From positions 310,001 to 374,000 of the forward strand of contig JACKOY010000003.1 in NCBI GenBank assembly GCA_024233935.1: a stretch of 64,000 nucleotides of DNA, given 5' to 3'. The DNA is from Spirochaetales bacterium. Its GTDB lineage: Bacteria > Spirochaetota > Leptospiria > Leptospirales > Leptonemataceae. The notes beneath the pieces were generated by a model that was not told where the DNA came from, searched no databases, and saw only the letters and a list, made by a program, of their open reading frames with translations. This document shows, piece by piece, positions 16,325-24,114 of this stretch. Numbering within the stretch: position 1 is the first letter of the stretch; the number at the start of each line of letters is the position of its first letter. The translations under genes and the position numbers were made by a program.

Positions 16325-17809
16325 TTTAGCCCCTCCCCGCTTCTGGCCCCATTCCGCGAATAGCCGCGCCCAGCGCCGGAGCTGGGTAAAAATCAAGAAC
16401 TCCTCATAGACCTGGCGTCGCGCGCTCCGCCCCATTCGATCGCGGCCCACCGGATCGTTCAGCAAGTCTGCCAGAGCCACGGCGATCGCTTCCGGATTGG
16501 TATTGTCTTCCAGCATGATGCCATCGATCCCGGGCCGGATCTGTTGACGCAAACCGCAGGCGCTTGAGGCCAGCACCGGAATGGATTTCCACATGGCTTC
16601 GGTCGCCGTCAGGCCAAAGCCTTCTCGCAGGGAATTCTGCACAATGATCGACGAGGCACGCTGCAATGCGTTGACCATCAGCGCGTTTTCTTTGGCGCTG
16701 TGCATAGGCAAGGCAAGCAGCACGATATCGGCGCGCACGTCCGCTCGCATGGCCTGCCAGGCGGCGCAAATCTCTTCCAGCACGGCCACTCCTTCCGGAT
16801 CGTCCTGAATCGAAGCCGGATCGGGGCCGGCGAGCACCAGTCGAACAAGCTGCATACGCCGGCGGGCAAAGGCGTCGGCGCCATCGTGAATGCGTTGTTT
16901 CATGCGTGCGAATCCTTCCAGCAGGGGCATCCAACCCTTCAGGCGGTCCCATCGCGAAACCTGGGTCACCATCGGCCGAAACAACAAACCGATGTGGTCG
17001 GGCTTCGTGGCGGCCACAAAACCTTCGGTGGTCAGGCGTTGCGCCTGGTGCTCAAAGGGCGGGCGCACCATGGGATCCACCGTCGGCATCAATCCGGCGT
17101 TCGCCAGAACACCGGCATGTTTGATGGGATGCAGTTCACGGTTCTTGTGACTGAGTGGATCGACAGCGGGGTGGATGATCAGCGAACGGCCCGCCAGATA
17201 ATCCGGGATGTACTCCGGGGCCGAAAAGATCGCTCGTTCGCATTCGACCGCATACGACTGAAGAAAACGCCAGGCCGCAGACGTGGAATCCGTGCGTTGA
17301 TCAAGACCGATGTGGCACCGCCATATGAACGAAAGGCCCATGCTCTTTTTCAGGAACGCGCCCACCGCCAGCGGCTGCGGATCATGCACAACCAGCAGAT
17401 CTTCGGGCTTTACGATTTCGGCCAGAGCGTCCGCAGCCCGACCATTTACGTCCTCGTAGAGCTGCCGCTCCCCGGGATCCGGAGCAGCGCCGGGATCGCC
17501 ATGAATCATGTTGTGCAGGCGTTTGGTCAGTTGGAAGAATTCGGGTCGATCGCAGTTCATCACGATCCAATCCGTTTGAAAGCCCAACTCCCGCAGAAGT
17601 GCGATCATCATCGGCATCATTTCCGCGACCCCACCCCCGCGCGCGGTGGAGTTCAACATCCAGATATGCCGGCCGCGCATCGCGCGGACTGCACTCTGCG
17701 ACTCGTGTTCCAGTTTGGACACCAGAGGAGTCAGCGCCGCATGGGACGCGTAGTCCGCCAGCTTCATGCCCCGCCGGATTTCGATTTTTTCAATGGGTGC
17801 AATAGCCAC
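16322..17809 (-). CDS. Trehalose synthase-type glycosyltransferase (GT4, TreT-like)
   Basis: 495 residues from the GTG at 17809, which follows GGAGG by 4 bases; a GTG at 17854 would give 510 residues but lacks a good site. N-terminal half: HIWMLNSTARGGGVAEMMPM, DWIVMNCDRPEFFQLTKRLHNMIHG, VVHDPQPLAVG. C-terminal GT4 half: SLREGFGLTATEAMWKSIPV with the E-x7-E nucleotide-sugar motif. The set of motifs matches TreT (trehalose glycosyltransferring synthase) and trehalose phosphorylase-like enzymes, which join NDP-glucose and glucose to trehalose. No OtsA/OtsB genes are nearby. Substrate is inferred by family. Confidence 0.75.
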   Translation of the reverse strand: MAIAPIEKIEIRRGMKLADYASHAALTPLVSKLEHESQSAVRAMRGRHIWMLNSTARGGGVAEMMPMMIALLRELGFQTDWIVMNCDRPEFFQLTKRLHNMIHGDPGAAPDPGERQLYEDVNGRAADALAEIVKPEDLLVVHDPQPLAVGAFLKKSMGLSFIWRCHIGLDQRTDSTSAAWRFLQSYAVECERAIFSAPEYIPDYLAGRSLIIHPAVDPLSHKNRELHPIKHAGVLANAGLMPTVDPMVRPPFEHQAQRLTTEGFVAATKPDHIGLLFRPMVTQVSRWDRLKGWMPLLEGFARMKQRIHDGADAFARRRMQLVRLVLAGPDPASIQDDPEGVAVLEEICAAWQAMRADVRADIVLLALPMHSAKENALMVNALQRASSIIVQNSLREGFGLTATEAMWKSIPVLASSACGLRQQIRPGIDGIMLEDNTNPEAIAVALADLLNDPVGRDRMGRSARRQVYEEFLIFTQLRRWARLFAEWGQKRGGAK

Positions 17810-18041
17810 ATCTCCTCCGTAAAAAAAACTCTCGTTATGTGTTCTAAAGCCCACTGAACTTAAGAAGAGGTCAAGTGGTAACGGCCGAATCGATACTGAT
17901 GCATGTCATCGGTACGCCACAAATTCAGGTCGCGGGACGCAAAAAAAAGACGGCGCGATCTTCGCAAGAGGTCTTTCGCGAGCAGCGAGCTCGAAACGCC
18001 TACAAACAGGGGGGGCGACAACCGGCGCGAAGGCAAGCAGG
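17810..18041. other. 232-bp intergenic region
   Basis: Lies between the TreT-like gene (upstream side, minus strand) and the end of the FapA-like gene. It holds the ribosome site and presumably the promoter of the TreT-like gene. A plus-strand frame of 63 codons (17875-18066, very basic) is open here but overlaps the FapA-like gene end and has no recognisable features. No hairpin with a T run seen. Confidence 0.4.
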
Positions 18042-19784
18042 TCAAATGTTCGAATGGCGCAGATAGATCCGGCCCTCGTCGACCACAAACCGTGAGTACC
18101 CTTCGATGGGCCTTCCTTCCACCCGATAGCGCTTCACCTGGGCGCCAAAATGCACCTCCACAGCGGGATAGATCATCTCCAGCACAATCACTTCGGCGTC
18201 CGGGGCCGCCTCGGTCGTCGCGTAAATCATTTCGCGCTGCTGCTCCAGATTGCGTATCAGGCCATCGTACCGATCTCGAATCAGGACCAGCTTTTCGCGC
18301 ACTTCGGCTTCATCGGCGGCGGGTTCCTTGCCACGCCGCGCCGCCTCCTCCATCTGACGGAGCTGCGCGTTTACCTTTCGCAATACCCGCATCTTCTCGT
18401 CGCATTCCGCATCCAGTTGACTGAGCCGCTCGAGAATCTCGGGCGCAATGCCCACGGTTATGGTCGTTGGCGTTTCCATGCGCGACCCGATCTTAACCGC
18501 GCGCAGACGGTGTCCGCAAACCACATGGCCTCCGATCAATTCTCCTCGCCCGCCCTCGATGACGACCTCATTGCCGCTCACGATGCGTGAGTTCATGATC
18601 GCTTCTTCAACCACCAGGTCCTTTTCGACCGAGACCGTTGCGTCCTGGATAAAGCGAGCGAACACACTGCCCCCGGCCCGTATGTAACCGGACTCACGGC
18701 AAACCGCGCCTCCCGAGAGAAAAATGTCGCCCCCGGCCTCCAGGCGCACGCGACCGACCGTCTTTTCAATAATGATGTCGCCCTTCGCGCGCACTTCGAA
18801 TCCGTCGAGCACGGTTTCCTGAATGGTGACGGTGCCGGGGAAATCAACATGCCCGGTGGAATAATCCACAGACCCTACGTTCAGAACCTCTTCGACTTCA
18901 AAACCGGCGTGCTGGGCGCTGCGCTGATCGATACGCACCTGACCGCTGATCACGGCGTGAATGGCCCTTCCGTCCGGCGCCAGGCGTGTGTTGGTTCCGG
19001 CGAAGAGTGTGGCCGCTTCCACCGGCCTGGCCGCGATGGAATCGCCGCAAACGTCCTGGCCCGGCTTGCCGGGGACCGGATCCACAAGCTCCGCGAGCAA
19101 CTGCCCGGCTTCGCAGGTTTGAATCACCTTCAGCTTTCGAAAGTCGACGCGCTGATCAGCGTGCTCTCGATCGGGATCGGGGACCGCCCGCGGCGCCGGA
19201 TCGAAGTAGTGCTGCACAAGACCCATCTGTCCCGGGGAAGGATCGCGCCCGCGGGCCACAACGGTCCGAAGGCCATGCTTCTTCAAATAGACCTCCGGTT
19301 CAATGGGCGCCGCGCCGTCCCGGCCGCGGGTCCGCTCATCCTGAAAGGTCAGATTTACAATCGATTCGAGTTTCGCGTGGTCGATTCCGTGCGTGACGCC
19401 GTTTTCCGCGAGCGCGCGCTTCAGATCTTCCAGGCTGACCCAGCCCCCGCCGTGGTGCGGAGGTGTCACTTCCAGTTCGGCCTGCATGCGGTCGTGGCTG
19501 ACGTGGACTTTGATTCCGGCCGGTTGAACGTCCGGTGCCGGCCAGTGGGCCACGTCGTGGGCCTGGCCGTCGGCCGCGACAACGATCTGTTCGACCAGCG
19601 CCCGATCCACACCGGTCAGGCCGAAAAGCTCCAGACGCTTCAAAACGTCGATGGTCTCGACCGCTTCGCCCCGGCGCCCCGGCGGGTACACTTTGAGAAT
19701 CGCACGGTCGTTCTTGCGTTCGACGGTGAAATGGCCCTTTTCCCCTTCTTCCAGATGGTCGAGGAATTCCCGCGAACTCGACAT
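18042..19784 (-). CDS. FapA (DUF342) domain protein
   Basis: 580 residues from the ATG at 19784, four bases after the aroA stop. The central region (about 200-440) has the FapA beta-solenoid pattern: LVDPVPGKPGQDVCGDSI, DGRAIHAVISGQVRI, NVGSVDYSTGHVDFPGTVTI, VRAKGDIIIEKTVGRVRLEAGGD and repeated G-x-I/V turns. A coiled coil follows (about 470-535, LDAECDEKMRVLRKVNAQLR) and a small C-terminal beta domain. FapA proteins are cytoplasmic, often near signalling or flagellar genes; their molecular role is poorly known. Co-transcription with aroA may be incidental. Confidence 0.8.
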   Translation of the reverse strand: MSSSREFLDHLEEGEKGHFTVERKNDRAILKVYPPGRRGEAVETIDVLKRLELFGLTGVDRALVEQIVVAADGQAHDVAHWPAPDVQPAGIKVHVSHDRMQAELEVTPPHHGGGWVSLEDLKRALAENGVTHGIDHAKLESIVNLTFQDERTRGRDGAAPIEPEVYLKKHGLRTVVARGRDPSPGQMGLVQHYFDPAPRAVPDPDREHADQRVDFRKLKVIQTCEAGQLLAELVDPVPGKPGQDVCGDSIAARPVEAATLFAGTNTRLAPDGRAIHAVISGQVRIDQRSAQHAGFEVEEVLNVGSVDYSTGHVDFPGTVTIQETVLDGFEVRAKGDIIIEKTVGRVRLEAGGDIFLSGGAVCRESGYIRAGGSVFARFIQDATVSVEKDLVVEEAIMNSRIVSGNEVVIEGGRGELIGGHVVCGHRLRAVKIGSRMETPTTITVGIAPEILERLSQLDAECDEKMRVLRKVNAQLRQMEEAARRGKEPAADEAEVREKLVLIRDRYDGLIRNLEQQREMIYATTEAAPDAEVIVLEMIYPAVEVHFGAQVKRYRVEGRPIEGYSRFVVDEGRIYLRHSNI

Positions 19785-19788
19785 GCGG

Positions 19789-21096
19789 TCACTCTGCCCG
19801 ACAGAGGGGCAAAAAGTCATCGAAGAAACCACGGTAGGTTTTGGAAACCACACCGGGATCCAGAATCATGACGTCTGTTCCAAAGGCTGCCAGGGCGAAG
19901 GCCATGGCCATACGATGATCGTCGTACGTTTCAATGCGGGCGGGACGCAGTTGCGCCGGCGGTCGAATGTGGAGAGCATCGCTTTCTTCGCGCACAACGG
20001 CGCCCAGTTTCTCCAGTTCGTTTCGAAGCCCGCGCACGCGTTCGGATTCTTTTACGCGCAGGTTGGCGATGTTTCGGATGTGCGTTTCCCCATCACAAAA
20101 AAGAGCGAGCACCGCCAGGGTCATGGCCGCGTCGGGCATTGCGTTCATGTCGATGTCGAGGGCCTTCAGGGCGGTTCCCCGGGGCGGTCCGGAAACTTCT
20201 ATCGCGCCATCGTCCACCGCCACGCTCGCTCCCATTCTCCTGAGAACATCCACGAAGGCCACGTCGCCCTGTTTCGAAAGCGAACCGAGGCCGTTCACCC
20301 GCACGGGACCGCATCCGGGCAGCGCCCCGGCCCCAAGAAAGTAGGTGGCCGCCGTTGCATCGGGTTCAATCTCATAACGGCCCGGAGAAACGTAGGGCCC
20401 CCGCGCGGGATCAAAAAACCGGTAGCCCTCCCGACGACAGCTCACTCCAAATTCTGCCATCATCGCCAGGGTGAGGTCGATGTAGGGTTTGCTGACCGGT
20501 TCTTCGTCCAGGCGGATATGGATCGGTCCTCGTGCGAGCGGCGCCGCAAGCAGAAGGGCCGAAACAAACTGACTCGATATTTTGCCCGACACCAGAGTCT
20601 CTCCACCAGGCAGGCCGCGTGCATCCAATTCGATCGGCGGATAGCTCCCTTCGGCACAACTGAGATGCACTCCCAGGCTTTGCAGAGCCTGGACCAGATC
20701 CCCGATGGGTCGGCGACGCATTTGTGCATTGCCATCGATTCGGTAGTGACCCTCGCCGGCTGCGAGCAGCGCCGTCAGAGGTCGAAGGGCGGTGCCGGCG
20801 TTTCCCAGATCCAGATCCGCTCGATCGACGGGAAAGGGTCCCCCGGCGCCCTTAACATACACGACCCCGTTGTGCTCCCCCGGAATGTCTCCCCGCACTT
20901 CGATGCCAAGATGCGGCAGGTTTTCCACAAGGATCTCTACGTCGTCGGCGGGCGGCAGGTGGTGAATCGCCGTCTGCCCCCGGGCGAGCGCCGCCAGCAA
21001 CAAAGCGCGGTTGGCAATCGACTTGGAACCGGGCGGGCGAATCTCCCCCTCGAATCGCGAGAAGCGGTGCAGGTGGTACTCGCGGTTGTTTGTCAC
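19789..21096 (-). CDS. aroA: 3-phosphoshikimate 1-carboxyvinyltransferase (EPSP synthase)
   Basis: 435 residues, full length. It joins PEP and shikimate-3-phosphate in the shikimate pathway. Motifs: PGSKSIANRALLLAALARG (about 22-40), LGNAGTALRPLTALLA (about 96-111, the family LGNAGTAMR box), and near the C-terminus NLRVKESERVRGLRNEL and TYDDHRMAMAFALAAFG. The glycine of the NAGTA box is followed by T-A as in glyphosate-sensitive class I enzymes, though class cannot be settled by eye. Transcribed towards the FapA-like gene, with a divergent 134-bp region to hisI. Confidence 0.95.
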   Translation of the reverse strand: MTNNREYHLHRFSRFEGEIRPPGSKSIANRALLLAALARGQTAIHHLPPADDVEILVENLPHLGIEVRGDIPGEHNGVVYVKGAGGPFPVDRADLDLGNAGTALRPLTALLAAGEGHYRIDGNAQMRRRPIGDLVQALQSLGVHLSCAEGSYPPIELDARGLPGGETLVSGKISSQFVSALLLAAPLARGPIHIRLDEEPVSKPYIDLTLAMMAEFGVSCRREGYRFFDPARGPYVSPGRYEIEPDATAATYFLGAGALPGCGPVRVNGLGSLSKQGDVAFVDVLRRMGASVAVDDGAIEVSGPPRGTALKALDIDMNAMPDAAMTLAVLALFCDGETHIRNIANLRVKESERVRGLRNELEKLGAVVREESDALHIRPPAQLRPARIETYDDHRMAMAFALAAFGTDVMILDPGVVSKTYRGFFDDFLPLCRAE

Positions 21097-21230
21097 ACTC
21101 TACGCCTGGACCGACGATGTTGTATAAAGCAGGTCGCCGGTCAGACTGTCGCCGGCCGGTTGCATGGCAACGTATTTGCAGGAGTTTTGGCATCGACGAT
21201 GGGAGCAGCGGTAGAAATACTACGATTGTT

Positions 21231-21662
21231 ATGAACATTGAAGAAGCGCAGACGCTCCAGCTGGACTTTACAAAAACGACGCAGATTGCAGCGGCCGGCC
21301 ATCAGGTGATTCCGGCGATTGCCCAGGATGTCCGGACCGGCGTGGTATTGATTGTGGGTTACGCAAACGCCCAGGCACTCGAAGCCAGCCGTCGAAGTGG
21401 TCTGGCCACCTTCTTCAGTACGTCGCGGGGTGAACTCTGGGTGAAAGGCGCCACTTCGGGAGACTTTCTGGATCTGGTCGAGATCCGCGTGAACTGCGAA
21501 CAAAATTCCGTGCTGTATCTGGTACAGCCCCGACTGGGGAGCGCCTGCCATACAAAGCAGTCCGATGGCCGAAATCGCTACAGTTGCTTCTATAGAAAGC
21601 TGGGGGCCGGTGAAGCCCTGGAGTTCCTGGAAAATGACGGGCGCCCCACCGAAGAACACTGA
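21231..21662 (+). CDS. hisI: Phosphoribosyl-AMP cyclohydrolase, divergent metal site
   Basis: 143 residues from the ATG at 21231. It opens the adenine ring of PR-AMP in histidine synthesis. The pattern is recognisable: GVVLIVGYANAQALEASRRSG, TSRGELWVKGATSGDFLDLV, then NCEQN, SACHTK and YSCFYRKL. The three zinc Cys are kept. The usual acidic Mg site D-C-D-x-D is replaced by N-C-E-Q-N, and there is a short insertion between ACHT and SCF. No HisE domain is fused and no other his genes are near. Likely a divergent HisI subfamily. Confidence 0.85.
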   Translation: MNIEEAQTLQLDFTKTTQIAAAGHQVIPAIAQDVRTGVVLIVGYANAQALEASRRSGLATFFSTSRGELWVKGATSGDFLDLVEIRVNCEQNSVLYLVQPRLGSACHTKQSDGRNRYSCFYRKLGAGEALEFLENDGRPTEEH

Positions 21663-21679
21663 TCTGGCCATCGTTCGGT

Positions 21680-22678
21680 TTATGCAACCGACCCGTTGTC
21701 ACGCTTCAGCCAGCCCGCCACTTCCCGGGCATGGTAGGTCAGAATGATGTCGGCGCCGGCCCGCTTGAAGGCCAGTAGCGATTCGGACACACACTTCTCA
21801 TAGTCCAGCCAGCCGTTTTGGGCGGCGGCCCGAAGCATGGCGTACTCTCCGGAGACGTTGTACACGGCGACCGGCACGCTCGAAACTTCGGCCAGCGCCC
21901 GCACAACATCCAGATACGGGAGTCCCGGTTTGACCATAACGATGTCGGCGCCCTCAGCCAGATCGAGTTCCATTTCGCGTAGCGCTTCGCGCACGTTGGC
22001 GGGATCCATCTGGTAGGTTTTTTTGTCCCCGGCCCGGGGGGCGCTGTCCAGGGCTTCGCGAAAAGGACCGTAAAAGGACGAAGCGTACTTGGCGGTGTAG
22101 GCCAGAATTCCGGTTTCTTTGAAGCCGGCCTGATCCAGACATTCGCGCAGGTAAGCAACGCGTCCGTCCATCATGTCGCTCGGCGCCACCAGATCGACGC
22201 CGGCCTCGGCCTGACAGAGAGCCATCTCGCCCAGGATCGGCAGCGTCTCGTCATTCAGAATAATTCCCTGCTCGTCAAGCAGGCCGTCATGACCATCGGA
22301 ACTGTACGGATCCATGGCCACGTCTCCGATCACAAGCATCTCCGGCAGACGCTCCTTGATGCTCTGAATCGTTCTTGGGTACAGTCCCTGCGGGTTGGCC
22401 GACTCGGTGGCCCGCCGATCTTTCTCGTTTTCGGTCAGGGCCGGAAAAAGGGCTACCGCGCGCACGCCCAGCTCGAGCAGGCTTTCGCATTCAGCGACGA
22501 TCAGATCGGTGCTCAGCCGTTCTATGCCCGGCATGGACTTTATGGATTCACGTTTGTTTTGTCCGGCGATGACAAACAGCGGCATCACCAGGTCGCAGAC
22601 GCCCAGCTCATTCTCACGAACAAGCGAGCGCAACGAGGGCCAGCGTCGATTGCGTCGCGGACGTTGCGGAAGTTCCAT
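21680..22678 (-). CDS. hemB: Delta-aminolevulinic acid dehydratase (porphobilinogen synthase)
   Basis: 332 residues, full length. It condenses two ALA molecules to porphobilinogen in haem synthesis. Both active-site lysines are visible: AYTAKYASSFYGPFREA (about 200) and ADIVMVKPGLPYLD (about 252). The metal-site region reads DVAMDPYSSDGHDG instead of the Cys-rich DVCLCEYTxHGHCG, so this is the Asp-type, zinc-independent (Mg-type) class. Haem supply suits the cbb3 oxidase genes at the end of the window. Convergent with hisI with a 17-base gap; shares a strand with carbonic anhydrase upstream. Confidence 0.95.
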   Translation of the reverse strand: MELPQRPRRNRRWPSLRSLVRENELGVCDLVMPLFVIAGQNKRESIKSMPGIERLSTDLIVAECESLLELGVRAVALFPALTENEKDRRATESANPQGLYPRTIQSIKERLPEMLVIGDVAMDPYSSDGHDGLLDEQGIILNDETLPILGEMALCQAEAGVDLVAPSDMMDGRVAYLRECLDQAGFKETGILAYTAKYASSFYGPFREALDSAPRAGDKKTYQMDPANVREALREMELDLAEGADIVMVKPGLPYLDVVRALAEVSSVPVAVYNVSGEYAMLRAAAQNGWLDYEKCVSESLLAFKRAGADIILTYHAREVAGWLKRDNGSVA

Positions 22679-22692
22679 CTTCTGACTCCGGG

Positions 22693-23307
22693 TTATGACG
22701 TAACGCGAAAGGCCGGATCAATATCTTCCGGGCCGCGAATCAGCACGTCCAGTTTGCGCAATTGGCCGTCGTTTACATCGTAGATCACGCCGTGAATGGA
22801 AGGCGCCGAGCGGGCTGCCCAACTCTCCTGGAAAAAAGGTATGCGCGCCAGATTGTGCACCTGGGCGATTACGTTGAGTTCGGCGAAGCGACGCTCCCGG
22901 GCTTCTTCAGACTTAATGGCATCCAGTTCGGTCTGGTGGGCGTGATATACATCGCGCAAATGATTCAGCCAGTTGTCGATAAAGCCATAACGCTTGCCCG
23001 ACATGGCCGCCAGGATGCCTCCACAGCCGTAGTGGCCGCACACGAGCACGTGCCGCACCTGCAGAGCGTTCAGGGCGAACCAGACTACACTCAACAGATT
23101 GCTATCGGAGTGTACAACCACATTGGCGATGTTACGATGTACGAAAATGGAACCGGGCGTCTGGCCGGTAATCATGGTCGCCGGAATGCGACTGTCGGCG
23201 CAACCGATCCACAGATACTCTGGCCGTTGCCCCCGACCCAGTTCTTCAAATAGCTCCGGCGGCTGCTCACGCACCCACTCTTGATTTCCGTCGAGAAGTT
23301 GGTCCAC
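22693..23307 (-). CDS. can: Beta-class carbonic anhydrase
   Basis: 204 residues, GTG start at 23307. It interconverts CO2 and bicarbonate in the cytoplasm. Zinc ligands and dyad are clear: WIGCADSRIPATMI (Cys, Asp-Arg dyad) and VLVCGHYGCGG (His, Cys). The sequence FVHRNIANVV follows the family. Length and start (MDQLLDGNQEWV) match typical Can proteins. It lies 14 bases upstream of hemB and probably shares its transcript. Confidence 0.93.
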   Translation of the reverse strand: MDQLLDGNQEWVREQPPELFEELGRGQRPEYLWIGCADSRIPATMITGQTPGSIFVHRNIANVVVHSDSNLLSVVWFALNALQVRHVLVCGHYGCGGILAAMSGKRYGFIDNWLNHLRDVYHAHQTELDAIKSEEARERRFAELNVIAQVHNLARIPFFQESWAARSAPSIHGVIYDVNDGQLRKLDVLIRGPEDIDPAFRVTS

Positions 23308-23443
23308 CGCGAGTCAGAAGGCTGCCCGGAAGCTCGACGTCAAGTGGAACCCGCCACAAAACAACCCGATCCCGCAGCCTGCACGAAGAATGGGAGGGAC
23401 CGCCGGGCCGGACAGCGCTCCACAAGGGGTCAATGCCGGAGAC

Positions 23444-24112
23444 TCAGGCCGGCCCACAGATGTGCTCAAAAAACAAGAGACTGATGGCCAGGCTGCCGGC
23501 GTAAAACAGCATCACAGCACTGGCCGCCATCAGACGCCGGAACGTAGAATCCCGCGAAAGTTCGTAGCCGACCGTCGCGGCCACTCCCAACAGGGCTTCG
23601 GCCGGCAGGACATAAAGCGCCACGGCACCGACCATACGCACATCGCGGGCAAACCAGGAACCCAGGGTGGGACTCAGGGCCTCGGACACCCCGAAAATCA
23701 GAAACGCAAGCAAGGCCGCCACGGCGTGGCGCCAGCGGGGCGAGACCTGCTCTGACCAGTAGACGATCGCAAACAGCGGAATTGCCCAGAGGCCGCCCAT
23801 ATAGGCCGAAAGCGGTCCTACCCGCGGACCGCCCTGGTCCGGAAATACAATTACACCGGCCACTTCAGCCAGGAAGTAGTCCGGCAGTATTTGGAACATA
23901 CTGAGCGGGAAGACAAAGAGCCAGATCGCAATCCAGTGCGGGCAACGACGCCACACTGCGAACAACGGCAGACCAGCGTTAAAGGCCACAACCAGGCCCA
24001 TGAGAATCTGTCCGCGCGCGAAGGGCAGCCAGGCCAGGCAGCCGGCCGCCACAAGCGTAAAGGCGCCGTGAAACAAAAACCAATCTCTTTGATCGATGGC
24101 GTTTGCGCTCAT
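23444..24112 (-). CDS. Multipass membrane protein of unknown function
   Basis: 222 residues from the ATG at 24112 (a GTG at 24115 is one codon earlier). Six or seven hydrophobic helices (e.g. FTLVAAGCLAWLPFARG, WIAIWLFVFPLSMFQILPDYFLAEVAG, AVAALLAFLIFGVSEALSP, LMAASAVMLFYAGSLAISLL). No transporter or enzyme signature recognised. It starts within a few bases of the stop of the acetoacetyl-CoA synthetase gene, so it is translationally linked to it; a link to ketone-body or storage-polymer metabolism is only contextual. Confidence 0.65.
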   Translation of the reverse strand: MSANAIDQRDWFLFHGAFTLVAAGCLAWLPFARGQILMGLVVAFNAGLPLFAVWRRCPHWIAIWLFVFPLSMFQILPDYFLAEVAGVIVFPDQGGPRVGPLSAYMGGLWAIPLFAIVYWSEQVSPRWRHAVAALLAFLIFGVSEALSPTLGSWFARDVRMVGAVALYVLPAEALLGVAATVGYELSRDSTFRRLMAASAVMLFYAGSLAISLLFFEHICGPA

Positions 24113-24114
24113 CA

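Noticed and set aside
16700..17857. 385-codon plus-strand frame opposite the TreT-like gene
   Set aside because: Antisense shadow of a clear GT4 glycosyltransferase.
17875..18066. 63-codon very basic plus-strand frame with GAGG near its GTG start
   Set aside because: Overlaps the end of the FapA-like gene, composition is not protein-like, and no family resemblance is seen; possible but not supported.
19651..21234. Long open frame (527 codons) on the plus strand opposite aroA
   Set aside because: It is the mirror of the aroA coding strand; its translation is Arg/His/Gly-rich with no family resemblance, while aroA carries all diagnostic motifs.
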